Part shown: piece by piece, positions 33,636-42,102 of the stretch | How the letters are laid out: each line of letters begins with the position of its first letter | How positions within the stretch are numbered: the stretch's first letter is position 1 | Source of the DNA: Streptomyces lanatus | GTDB lineage: Bacteria; Actinomycetota; Actinomycetes; Streptomycetales; Streptomycetaceae | NCBI RefSeq assembly: GCF_014655715.1 | Contig: NZ_BNBM01000004.1 | Location: 42,897-106,896, forward strand | Length of the DNA stretch: 64,000 nt | Direction of reading: 5' to 3' | The notes under the pieces: model-generated | Seen by the model: only the letters and a program-made list of their open reading frames with translations | Told to the model about the DNA's origin: nothing | Database searches by the model: none | Position numbers and translations under genes: made by a program

Positions 33636-35879
33636 ATGCGTGTGCGAACTGCCGTACTGGTGCTGCGGCTACGGGCCACGCCGGAGTCCCGGCTGGGCCG
33701 CCGGGCTCTCGGTGCCGTCTTGCGTGCTGCGGACACGGGCGCGCCCCTGGCTCTGCGCGCCGTCGCCCGCGCGATGGAAACCCACGGTCAGAAGGCGGTG
33801 TTCCGGTGCTGGCTGACGCCGTCGGTGTCGGGACCGACTCCGAAGCGGTGGGCTTCTCCTCTCGTGGCGGAGCTCACGAAGGGTTCAACACCCGTACCGG
33901 CCATGCTCGTCGAGGCCGCGTGGCAGGACTGGCTCGATCGGGACGATGCCGAGCTGTGGTCACTGCTGAAGCAGTGGGGCCCCGCACCGCCGGCCTCCGA
34001 ACCCCCGGTGCGCCCCCTCAGCCGCCTCGCGCTTGGCGACGACGTACCCCTGGAACAAGGCACACTCATCGATGCCGCGCTGCGCTTCGACCACCCGCTC
34101 GGCGAACATGCCCGGGCCCGGCTGCTCGCGTCGGACGACCCCGAGACCATCGACCTGTTCTGCGCTGCGGCCCTGGACTCCGACAGGGCGGCGGCCTTCT
34201 GCGCCGAGCACCACCTCGCGCCCGCCGATCAGGTCCAGCGCGCCGTGTTCTTCGTGCGTACCGGGCAGCTGGAGCAGTATCGGGCACTGGATCCCGACGG
34301 CTCTCTCCTGGCGCTCGGCTACCGGGCTGCCTCCGACGAGCAGCGTTCAGTTCTGCGGGCCGAGATGAGCGGACTGGGTGTCCTGGATGTGCTGCACGTG
34401 CTGGCCGGACGGAGTTCCCAGCAGGGGGACTTCGCCTCCCTCTCCGAGCACGAACGTATGTACGTGGCAGAGCAGTTGGCGGATCGACGTGACTGGGACC
34501 GCCTGTGGCGCCTCACGCTGCTGATGCCGCTGCACGAAGCGGTGTGGACGGCCGACGAGTTCGGCGACTGGCGGCCGTCCGGCGAGGACGACCGCCGCGT
34601 CTTCGAAGCGTTGCGTGCGGCGGACTCGATCGCCATAGCGCGGTTCGTGGAAGCCCTGGCCGGAGCAGGTCCGTTCAGCGCCATACCCCGCACCCGGATC
34701 TGGCCGAGCGACCCCGACGAGCAGGCGATCGCGGTGCACGCTCTCGACTTCGCCCCGGACGGCAGCCAACTCGCGTTCTCCGGACGGGGGCCCAGGCATT
34801 GCGCCGGGATCGTGGATCTCGCCAGTCTCACGCTGGTGTGGCTGGACGACAACCTCCCGCATCCGGCACGGCCGATCGCGCATCTGGGCTCCGATGCCAT
34901 GGCCCTCGTGGCGGGTAAGCAGATCCACTACGCCGGGGAGAGCGGCACGCTGACGCTGGCCAACCAGCCCGGCGATGCGCGTGGCGTGGAACGCATCGCC
35001 GGAGACCGTGCCTTCCTCGTGACCGCGAGGAAGTCGGGCACGTGGACGGCGTTCATCGGCCGCTCCGGCGGACGCCTCACCGAAAGCGACATGCTGAACG
35101 GGGCTGGGTATTTCGTTCCGAAGAGCTCCGCAGTAGATGCGGACGGGCGACTGATCGCCGTGATCAGCGAAGACTGCAACATCGTGGTCTCCGACCTCGC
35201 CAATTCTGCTGTGCACCAGCTCATTCGCCCCGAAACCTTGAGGTACGGCGTCCAGTCGGCCGCCCTCTCGCCTTCCGCCCTAGTCTGCGGTACCCGCTCG
35301 GGCGGTCTGTATGTGTGGCACGAACCTCTGACGACGTCACAGGCGCCGCTCACGTCCCGGCCCTGGCCGTACGGGACAGCTCCGATCCACGTCGCGTGGT
35401 CACCCGTACTGGACCAGTTTCTCGCCGTCACGGGAACGCATCTCCAACTCCTCGACGTGCCACCGACGCGTGACACGCCCACGCCCGAAGACCCCGTGTC
35501 CGAGCAGATCCCCCTACTCGCCGACAGGCCTCGTGCCAGGGCGCGTTGCGCACGGGTGTCACCGAGGGGAGACCTGCTGGCGGTGGCAGGTCTGGAAGAG
35601 GGCACCGTCGACATCTACATCCTGACCGCCTTCGCCCTTCGTCCCTTCATCGCCAAACCCATGGGCGGGATGGGCCACGGGGAGCTGACGAAAGTGGTCA
35701 CGGTGATGGAGCACCCGGTCCTCGACGAATCGTCACGGCAGGCGTTGGGACTGCTGCGGACGTGCCTGGAACACCGGTTCCGGCACGACGTCGGGATCGG
35801 CACCGGGACAGGCTCGGTGGGGCCGGGCGACTACGAGTTCGAACTGGCCGAGCGTCAGGAACGAAAAGGAGACGCATGA
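33636..35879 (+). CDS. bpX-like protein, type B copy 3
   Basis: A 747-residue type B paralogue: N-terminal RTAVLVLRLRATPESRLGRR, motif EQYRALDPDGSLLALGYRA, LWRLTLLMPLHEAV, propeller-like LDFAPDGSQLAFSGRG and ARVSPRGDLLAVAG, then LRPFIAKPMGGMGHGELT and LGLLRTCLEHRF. Its tail is the most diverged (EFELAERQERKGDA). The stop overlaps the Hsp70-like start (ATGA), implying coupled synthesis. Confidence 0.75.
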   Translation: MRVRTAVLVLRLRATPESRLGRRALGAVLRAADTGAPLALRAVARAMETHGQKAVFRCWLTPSVSGPTPKRWASPLVAELTKGSTPVPAMLVEAAWQDWLDRDDAELWSLLKQWGPAPPASEPPVRPLSRLALGDDVPLEQGTLIDAALRFDHPLGEHARARLLASDDPETIDLFCAAALDSDRAAAFCAEHHLAPADQVQRAVFFVRTGQLEQYRALDPDGSLLALGYRAASDEQRSVLRAEMSGLGVLDVLHVLAGRSSQQGDFASLSEHERMYVAEQLADRRDWDRLWRLTLLMPLHEAVWTADEFGDWRPSGEDDRRVFEALRAADSIAIARFVEALAGAGPFSAIPRTRIWPSDPDEQAIAVHALDFAPDGSQLAFSGRGPRHCAGIVDLASLTLVWLDDNLPHPARPIAHLGSDAMALVAGKQIHYAGESGTLTLANQPGDARGVERIAGDRAFLVTARKSGTWTAFIGRSGGRLTESDMLNGAGYFVPKSSAVDADGRLIAVISEDCNIVVSDLANSAVHQLIRPETLRYGVQSAALSPSALVCGTRSGGLYVWHEPLTTSQAPLTSRPWPYGTAPIHVAWSPVLDQFLAVTGTHLQLLDVPPTRDTPTPEDPVSEQIPLLADRPRARARCARVSPRGDLLAVAGLEEGTVDIYILTAFALRPFIAKPMGGMGHGELTKVVTVMEHPVLDESSRQALGLLRTCLEHRFRHDVGIGTGTGSVGPGDYEFELAERQERKGDA

Positions 35880-37486
35880 CCACCCGTATCGGCATCGACT
35901 TCGGCACCGCCAACACCGTCGTGGCGGGCTGGGACCAGGAGGCGGGCCGCGGCGTCCCGATCCCGCTGCCCGGCATCGACGTGCTGCGCGAGGCCGGCCC
36001 CGGCCCCACCCAGCGCGTGGTGCCCTCCCTCATCGCCTACGCCCACGATGGCACCACACGCCGCCTCGGCGCCCAGGTCACCCCCGAGATGGACGACGAC
36101 CCCGGCCACATCGTCTTCGCGTCCACCAAGAGCAACGTCGCCGGACACGCCTATGACGCGGCCCGCCCTGTCGGCGACCGCAAGATCACGGGCCGGGAGG
36201 CGGCCACCCAGTTCCTCAGCGACGTCATGGCACTGGCCGTGCTCGCCATCGAGGACGACGACCTGGAGATCGTCGCCACCGCGCCCGTGGAGTCCTTCGA
36301 CGGCTACCGCGACTGGCTGGTGCGCGAGGTCCGCGACGGGCTGCCCACCGCCCGCCTGCGCGTCGTCGACGAGGCCACCGCGGCCGCCGTCGGCTACAGC
36401 GCCCGGCTGAATCCCGGCGACGCCTTCGCCGTGATCGACTTCGGGGCGGGCACCCTGGACGTCTCCGTCGTCCGCGTGCAGGAACCGGACGACGCCGGGT
36501 CCGGCGCCGGGGTGCGCACGATCGCCAAGCGAGGCCTGGACCTGGGCGGCAACACCATCGACGCGCTCCTCGCCGAACACGCCATCGGCCACCTCTCCCT
36601 GCCGCACGGCGACCAGATCGGCCGCAACCAGGTCTTCCGCCGCCTCCTGACCTCCGCCGAACGGGCCAAGAGGGAACTGGCCACCACCGAACGTGCCGTC
36701 ATCCACGCCGCTGACACCCGAACCGACCGTGCACACCAAATCACCATCACCCGCGGCGAGTTCGACGCACTCCTGCACGACAAGGGCGTACTGCGCCGGA
36801 TCAACCAGGCCCTGCGCTCCTGCCTCGACCTGGCCGGAACCCGCGGCTTCGGCACCGAGAACATCCGGGGTGTCTTCCTCGTCGGCGGCAGCTGCCTCAT
36901 CCCCGCCGTACAGGACCTGGTGCATCTGTATTTCGACCCCGACGTGGTGCGCCTGGACCGGCCGTTGGAAGCGGTCGCGGCGGGCGCGGCCGGAATCGCC
37001 GGCGGCAGCGAACTGTTCGACCACATCCAGCACGACTACGCCATCCGGCACATCGACCACGACACCGGCACCTACGAGTTCGAGACCCTGGTGGAGGCCG
37101 GCACCCCCTACCCCACCGAGGAACCGGTCAGGACGCTCACCGTCAGGGCGGTGCACGACACGCAGCGCAGGCTCGGCCTCGCCGTCTACGAACTCGCCCA
37201 CGCCACCTACCGCGACGCAGGCGCCGAACTGGAGATCGCCTTCGACGCCGGCGGCGGCGCCCGCACCGTGGCCGTCACCCCGCAGCAACGCCAGCAACGG
37301 TCCATGCTCTGGCTCAACGAGGACAGCCCCACCTTCCTGGAAGCCGACCCTCCCGCCACGGCCGGAGAGGACCGCTTCCGCCTCGAATTCCGCATCGACG
37401 CCCACAAACGCCTCACCGTCACCGCCTACGACCTGCACCGCCACACCCTGGTCCTGGACCGGCAACCGGTCGTCCGTCTGGCGTGA
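35876..37486 (+). CDS. Hsp70-like (DnaK-type) ATPase
   Basis: A 536-residue Hsp70 superfamily protein. The actin-like ATPase domain has phosphate-1 GIDFGTANTVVAGW, a DEATAAAVGY motif, phosphate-2 VIDFGAGTLDVSVV, LDLGGNTID and adenosine motif GVFLVGGSCLIPAVQ. A compact C-terminal beta-rich part (about 390-536; LTVRAVHDTQRRLGLAVYEL) stands in for a substrate-binding domain, and the lid is short. Placed last but one in the array, it differs from housekeeping DnaK in length and context. With the Ycf46 ATPase it gives the array two chaperone-like NTPases. Confidence 0.88.
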   Translation: MTTRIGIDFGTANTVVAGWDQEAGRGVPIPLPGIDVLREAGPGPTQRVVPSLIAYAHDGTTRRLGAQVTPEMDDDPGHIVFASTKSNVAGHAYDAARPVGDRKITGREAATQFLSDVMALAVLAIEDDDLEIVATAPVESFDGYRDWLVREVRDGLPTARLRVVDEATAAAVGYSARLNPGDAFAVIDFGAGTLDVSVVRVQEPDDAGSGAGVRTIAKRGLDLGGNTIDALLAEHAIGHLSLPHGDQIGRNQVFRRLLTSAERAKRELATTERAVIHAADTRTDRAHQITITRGEFDALLHDKGVLRRINQALRSCLDLAGTRGFGTENIRGVFLVGGSCLIPAVQDLVHLYFDPDVVRLDRPLEAVAAGAAGIAGGSELFDHIQHDYAIRHIDHDTGTYEFETLVEAGTPYPTEEPVRTLTVRAVHDTQRRLGLAVYELAHATYRDAGAELEIAFDAGGGARTVAVTPQQRQQRSMLWLNEDSPTFLEADPPATAGEDRFRLEFRIDAHKRLTVTAYDLHRHTLVLDRQPVVRLA

Positions 37487-37530
37487 TCACCCGGCGCCGC
37501 CCCTCCTGTCACGACATCCGAGGAGTCCTC

Positions 37531-37938
37531 GTGTCTCATTTCACCCGCGTCCGCACCGCACTGCACGACCCCGAACTGCTCGTCCTAGCCCTTGCCACGC
37601 TCGGCTTCACCGCCGTCGAGACCCACGCCACTCCGCAGACCCTCTACGGCTACCGGGGCGACGCCCGCCCGGAGCGCGCCGAAGTCATCATCCGCCGCGC
37701 CCACATCGGGCGCGCCAGCAACGACATCGGCTTCCGTCGACGTGACGACGGCACCTTCGAAGCCGTCATCAGCGAGTACGACAGGTCCCGCTACGACCAT
37801 CGGTGGCTGACCCGGCTCGCCCGCGCCTACGGCCACACCGCTGCCCTGCGCTACGCCGAGGAGAATGGCTACGAGGTGGACTCCGACGTACTCGAAGAGG
37901 ACGGCCGACGCCGCCTGGTCCTTCGCCGCTACACCTGA
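37531..37938 (+). CDS. Ycf35 / DUF1257 family protein
   Basis: A 135-residue protein with the DUF1257 signature: N-terminal SHFTRVRTALHDPELLVLAL, a YRGDA-type centre, DIGFRRRDDGTFEAVISEYD, a YGHTAALRYAEENGYEV helix and C-terminal RRLVLRRYT. In cyanobacteria and some plastids it is Ycf35. I chose GTG 37531 because GAGGAG lies six bases upstream and this restores the conserved SHF N-terminus. Its usual partner DUF2997 opens the array. Biochemical function unknown. Confidence 0.88.
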   Translation: MSHFTRVRTALHDPELLVLALATLGFTAVETHATPQTLYGYRGDARPERAEVIIRRAHIGRASNDIGFRRRDDGTFEAVISEYDRSRYDHRWLTRLARAYGHTAALRYAEENGYEVDSDVLEEDGRRRLVLRRYT

Positions 37939-38095
37939 GCCGCGCGGCTCCATCACTGTGTCCCGAGTGCACTACCGGGCCACCGTCGTCCACCGGGCCG
38001 GGGACGAGCCCCGCGGCGGGTGCTTTGCACTGGCCCAAGAATCTTGGTTGGGATTGGCCCAGCTGTCCAGGCCATTACGTCGTTAGGTTGCAGGC

Positions 38096-38704
38096 ATGCC
38101 GAAGACCCGAGTCGACTTCTACTTCGACCCAGCCTGCCCCTTCGCCTGGATCACCTCACGGTGGATTCTCGAGGTGGAACCGCTGCGCGACCTCGACGTC
38201 CGCTTCCACGTCATGAGCCTTTACCTGCACAACGACGGCAACGACCTCCCCGACTGGTACCGCGACCTCGTCGACCGCTCCCTCGGCCTCGTCCGGATCG
38301 CCGTCGCCGCCGCGGAACACCACTCACCCAGCGTGCTGCGCGACCTCTACACCGCGTTGGGCACCCGCATTCACACCAAGGGCAACGAGAACTTCGACGC
38401 CGTCGCCGCCGAGGCGCTGGCCGAGCTCAGGCTTCCCGCAGCTCTTGCGGACGCGGCCGGCAGCACCGCCTACGACGCCGCCCTCCAGCGCAGCCATGAC
38501 GCGGGCAAGGACCCGGCGGCAGGCGGCTACGTGGGCACGCCCACCATGCACATCGACGGCGCAGCCTTCTTCGGACCGGTGCTCAACAGCATCCCCCGGG
38601 GCGATGAAGCGGCACGCCTCTTCGACGCCGTCCGCACCCTCGCAGCCCACCCGGACTTCTTCGAACTCAAGCGGGCACGGACCGGGAGCCTGCGCTTCGA
38701 CTGA
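38096..38704 (+). CDS. mycothiol-dependent nitroreductase-like DsbA-family protein
   Basis: A 202-residue thioredoxin-fold protein of the DsbA/2-hydroxychromene-2-carboxylate isomerase group, close to Mycobacterium tuberculosis Rv2466c. The active site is [14 protein letters not shown] (CPFA around residues 14-17), and [12 protein letters not shown] holds the cis-Pro loop. Rv2466c uses mycothiol, an actinomycete thiol. It starts 157 bases after the Ycf35 gene and appears monocistronic, unrelated to the array. Confidence 0.85.
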   Translation: MPKTRVDFYFDPACPFAWITSRWILEVEPLRDLDVRFHVMSLYLHNDGNDLPDWYRDLVDRSLGLVRIAVAAAEHHSPSVLRDLYTALGTRIHTKGNENFDAVAAEALAELRLPAALADAAGSTAYDAALQRSHDAGKDPAAGGYVGTPTMHIDGAAFFGPVLNSIPRGDEAARLFDAVRTLAAHPDFFELKRARTGSLRFD

Positions 38705-38804
38705 GAAGTGCTGCCACACAGCACCAGGTCCCGCACGGCTGCCGGTGGTGGTTGGTGCGCCTTCCCCCCGACTTTCACCGAGCGAGACGGAACAGGAGCC
38801 ACCC

Positions 38805-39608
38805 ATGGTCGCCACGTCACAGACCACCCCCGACGCCAGCGGCGGGGGCCGGAGCCAGGAGGACCGTCCGGATCAACCCGCGGCCCTCGACGAAGCGGCG
38901 ATGCGCCAGGCCCGCAACTCCGCCGCCTTCTGGGCCGCAACCGGAAAATCCCGCAGTCACGAGCTGATCCACCGCCGCGGCTTCCTCGCCGTGCTCGGCG
39001 ACCAGCGCGCCGGGACACGAATCCTGCTGCAGGAACCCGACCCCGATGCGAACGAGCTCGCCGAGTTGACCGAGTTGGCGGGCCGGTCGACCGGCCCGGT
39101 GGATGCCGAGGATCCGTTCGGCTCGACCGACCTCAGTCACCTGGGCATGCGCAACTGGCAGATGCCGATCATGCTGCGCCCGCCCGGCCCCGTCTCAGCA
39201 CCGGCGATGGAGGTGATCCGGGTCGAGCAGGTGCAGGATCTGCAGGCCGCCGAGCGGATCGTGATCGCAGGCTTCGAGCTGACCAGATTCGCCCCCTACC
39301 GTCCCGGCGAGATGTTCCCCATGGCGCTGACCGAGCAGCCAGGCGTGGACGTGTTCATCGCCGTCCTCGACGGCGAGGCGGTCGGCGCCTGCGTCACCGT
39401 CGGCGACAACGGGTTCGGCAGCCACTACTGGGTCGGCACGCCGCCTGAGCACCGCTCCCGCGGCGCCGGGCGGGCCGTCATGCTCGGCTCGCTCGCGCCC
39501 ATCGCGAGCCTGCCGGTGACACTCACCGCCTCACGGCTCGGACGGCCGCTCTACCAGTCGCTGGGCTTCACCGCCGTCACCATGTCGACCTGGTGGTCCT
39601 CACGATGA
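38805..39608 (+). CDS. GNAT-family N-acetyltransferase
   Basis: A 267-residue protein with a C-terminal GNAT domain (about residues 130-265). The acetyl-CoA loop is GTPPEHRSRGAGRAVML, followed by LYQSLGFTAVT. The N-terminal 120 residues (FWAATGKSRSHELIHRRGFLAVLGD) are a separate domain typical of a group of actinomycete acetyltransferases. I chose ATG 38805 (AGGAG upstream); the frame is open further back into the neighbouring gene. Substrate unknown. Confidence 0.82.
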   Translation: MVATSQTTPDASGGGRSQEDRPDQPAALDEAAMRQARNSAAFWAATGKSRSHELIHRRGFLAVLGDQRAGTRILLQEPDPDANELAELTELAGRSTGPVDAEDPFGSTDLSHLGMRNWQMPIMLRPPGPVSAPAMEVIRVEQVQDLQAAERIVIAGFELTRFAPYRPGEMFPMALTEQPGVDVFIAVLDGEAVGACVTVGDNGFGSHYWVGTPPEHRSRGAGRAVMLGSLAPIASLPVTLTASRLGRPLYQSLGFTAVTMSTWWSSR

Positions 39609-39638
39609 CCACCTCTGAGGTGTGTGGCCTCGTGGGCC

Positions 39639-39743
39639 TCAGGCCGCGGTCTGCAGCCGAATCACCGACTCAGGACACCGGGTGAGCATGAGTTCGGCCC
39701 CGGCTCCAGCGGGATGCAGGACGGTCAATCCGCCGGAGCTCAC
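39639..39743 (-). CDS. possible 34-residue coupled small protein
   Basis: A GTG at 39743 overlaps the TGA of the DUF5995-like gene (GTGA) and opens a 34-residue frame ending in MLTRCPESVIRLQTAA. Codon third positions are moderately GC-rich. It may be a real coupled microprotein or the remnant of a frameshifted 3' end of the upstream gene. No family recognised. Confidence 0.3.
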   Translation of the reverse strand: MSSGGLTVLHPAGAGAELMLTRCPESVIRLQTAA

Positions 39744-40525
39744 CCCGTCCCCTGCCGGGCGGAAGGTCGCGCCATGGCGTTGTCCAGATGAGTGATGACG
39801 GCCGGCACGTCATCACTCTCGGTGCTCCGGATCAGCTGCAGGGCCGGCCGGACGAGGCCGCCCGGCCGCGCGATCAACCGTGCGAGCACGGCGGACCGAA
39901 TGTCGAGCCGCTCGATCGTGGCCTCGCGCTCCTCTTCGTCCTGGCCGGCAAGCAGAACGGCGTTGTGCCACGCCTCCTCGCGAGACCGACGGACACTGAA
40001 GTCGAGGATCCGCTCGTCGGTGCGGGCTCCGATCCGATCCAGCAGCGACATCAAGGGCGACAGGGCGCCGACCGAGTCCTGCATCACCAGCACCACCCGC
40101 GCCAGGATGTCGTTGATCAGCAGAAAGTCGCGCCTTAACGCATGGATGGCCTCGCCCGGGGCTGTCCGCGCGGCGGCGATCGCCAGGTCGAGGTTGATGT
40201 GCGCGTTCACCCCGAGCAACAGGTGCTGGACGATGACGGTGTCGACATCGTCGAGCAGCCCGAACGCCTCGCGCCAACAACGCGGCCCGCTCCGGTCACG
40301 ACGCCAGGCGTCGTACGCGTCGAAGTAGCGGTTGCCGAAGAGCGTGTCGAAACGGTCCATTCGTGCGCCGTCGTCGAACAGCCCAGAGCGAATACCCGCG
40401 CGGACCTCGACGGTCACCTGTCGGTACAGCGCCGCGAAGTACCCGACCCGGTCGCCGGCGCGGCCGGCCTCCCGCACAATCCCGGCGAGCCCGTCCACGA
40501 CATCGTCGATGTTCTCTGCCGCCAT
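39740..40525 (-). CDS. DUF5995-like protein
   Basis: A 261-residue, largely alpha-helical protein. The stretch LLLGVNAHINLDLAIAAART is reminiscent of the conserved HI-x-x-DL segment of DUF5995 proteins. I chose ATG 40525 because GGAGGGGAG lies upstream. It has an in-frame TTA codon (40138-40136), so translation may be developmentally limited by bldA tRNA. It is convergent with the acetyltransferase gene. Function unknown. Confidence 0.6.
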   Translation of the reverse strand: MAAENIDDVVDGLAGIVREAGRAGDRVGYFAALYRQVTVEVRAGIRSGLFDDGARMDRFDTLFGNRYFDAYDAWRRDRSGPRCWREAFGLLDDVDTVIVQHLLLGVNAHINLDLAIAAARTAPGEAIHALRRDFLLINDILARVVLVMQDSVGALSPLMSLLDRIGARTDERILDFSVRRSREEAWHNAVLLAGQDEEEREATIERLDIRSAVLARLIARPGGLVRPALQLIRSTESDDVPAVITHLDNAMARPSARQGTG

Positions 40526-40713
40526 GCCCAACTCCCCTCCCACGGAACCCTCGTTCCGCCCGCACTCCGACCGCTGCCCGCAGCGCCGATCACAGCCCCG
40601 TCCTACCACCGCACACCCGGGAACGGTCCCGCCCCGCAGAAGACACGACGGGAGAGTCCCCTCACTGTCGAATCAGTCGCCGACACCACGTTCGCATGCC
40701 ACGACCGTGTCGC

Positions 40714-42102
40714 TCACCGTGACGCCGCGGGCGTTTCCGGCTGGGCGAGCCGCAGATGCGGCGCCACGCTCCGGAGCTTCTCGCAGGTCTCCTCCCATTC
40801 GCGCTCCGGGGTCGACTGACCCATCACTCCGGCACCCGCGCGCAGCCAACTGCGGCCGTTCCGCTGGAAGACGGTGCGCAGGACGAGCGCGGCGTCCAGG
40901 CCACCGTCCGCGTCGGCGGTGAACACGGCCCCGGCGTACAGCCCGCGGGGTTCGCCCTCGTACCGGCCGATGGCCCGCAGGGCTCCCGGTTTCGGGCAGC
41001 CGGTGGCCGTGATCGCCGGGAAGAGTGCGGCGAAGGCGTCCCAGGGGCCCCGGTCGTCGGCGAGCCGGCCGGTGACGCGCGAGGCGAGGTGCTGCACCGA
41101 TCCGCGCTCCCGGACCGTCATGAACTCCTCGACCACGGCCGCGTCCCTGCCGCAGACCTGGGTCACTTCGTCGACGGCGAGGCGTACCGAGAGGGCGTGT
41201 TCGTGGATCTCCTTGGGGTCGTCGAGCAGGTCGGAGCGCAGGCGTGCGGTCTCGCCGGGGTCCGTTCCCAGGGCGCGGGTGCCGGCCAGCGGCTGGGTGG
41301 AGACGCGGCGGCTGTCCGCGTCCACCTCGACGACCGTTTCGGGGCTGAAGCCGGCCGCTCGCCAACCGCCGAGGTCCAACAGGAAGGATCGGGCGGGGGT
41401 GTTGGCCCGGCGTCCGGCCAAGTAGGTGGCCGCGAGGTCGGGGCTGAGGTGCTCCGGCAGCGGCAAGGAACGCGAGAGTACGGCCTTCTGCAAGTGCCCC
41501 GCACGGATATCGGCCACGGTCCGGGCGACGGCGCCCTGATAGCGGTCGGATCCGGACCTCAGGAGTCGGTCCGCGTCGGCCGGGCCCTCCCCCACCTGCT
41601 CCGTGGGGCTGGAGAGCGCCTTGGTGATGAGAGGAACGTGTTCGGGGTCGGCCGTGCGGATGCGTGCCGTGCCCGGGGTGAGGTCGACCTCGGTGACCGG
41701 CAGCATGAGGTGGAGCAGCGGGTCGCGTCCCGGGTCGCCCGTGTCAGGGTGCAGGAGGTGGGCCAGTTCGAAAGTGGCCCAGCCGTACGCCCGCCAGTCG
41801 CGGTGCGGCAGGTTCGCGAGGGCTGCGGCGAGCTGCTCCAACGGTGCCTGGCGGTCCAGGAGTTGGGTGACCGAGCGGTTCCCGCAGCGGGCGGATATCT
41901 CGTCGGCGTCCAGGGTGACGGTCGCGGCCGGTCCGGCGGCGTACACCCAGGTCCCGGCGCGCTCGTAGACGACGTACTCGCCGCCGAGGCCCGCCCGGGC
42001 GAGCCGTACCGCCGCCTCGGCCGGGTCCTGCGGCGCCTCCACGACGTGCGCGGGACCCGGCGCGGGCAGGGCGTCGGCCCAGGAGCTCCAGGTACTGGTC
42101 AT
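40714..42102 (-). CDS. salicylate synthase (MbtI/Irp9/YbtS type)
   Basis: A 462-residue chorismate-utilising enzyme that makes salicylate from chorismate via isochorismate. Family landmarks are [42 protein letters not shown], the [11 protein letters not shown] loop, and [25 protein letters not shown]. The length matches Irp9/MbtI rather than the two-enzyme PchA/PchB route, and no lyase gene is present. Its ATG overlaps the ligase stop (ATGA), after AAAGGGAG. It supplies the aryl cap for the NRPSs. Confidence 0.92.
   Translation of the reverse strand: MTSTWSSWADALPAPGPAHVVEAPQDPAEAAVRLARAGLGGEYVVYERAGTWVYAAGPAATVTLDADEISARCGNRSVTQLLDRQAPLEQLAAALANLPHRDWRAYGWATFELAHLLHPDTGDPGRDPLLHLMLPVTEVDLTPGTARIRTADPEHVPLITKALSSPTEQVGEGPADADRLLRSGSDRYQGAVARTVADIRAGHLQKAVLSRSLPLPEHLSPDLAATYLAGRRANTPARSFLLDLGGWRAAGFSPETVVEVDADSRRVSTQPLAGTRALGTDPGETARLRSDLLDDPKEIHEHALSVRLAVDEVTQVCGRDAAVVEEFMTVRERGSVQHLASRVTGRLADDRGPWDAFAALFPAITATGCPKPGALRAIGRYEGEPRGLYAGAVFTADADGGLDAALVLRTVFQRNGRSWLRAGAGVMGQSTPEREWEETCEKLRSVAPHLRLAQPETPAASR

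Noticed and set aside
22824..37938. Classical MoxR-vWA-bpX system
   Set aside because: No vWA domain (MIDAS motif) protein or MoxR ATPase is seen; the ATPase matches Ycf46, so only a thematic relation is claimed.
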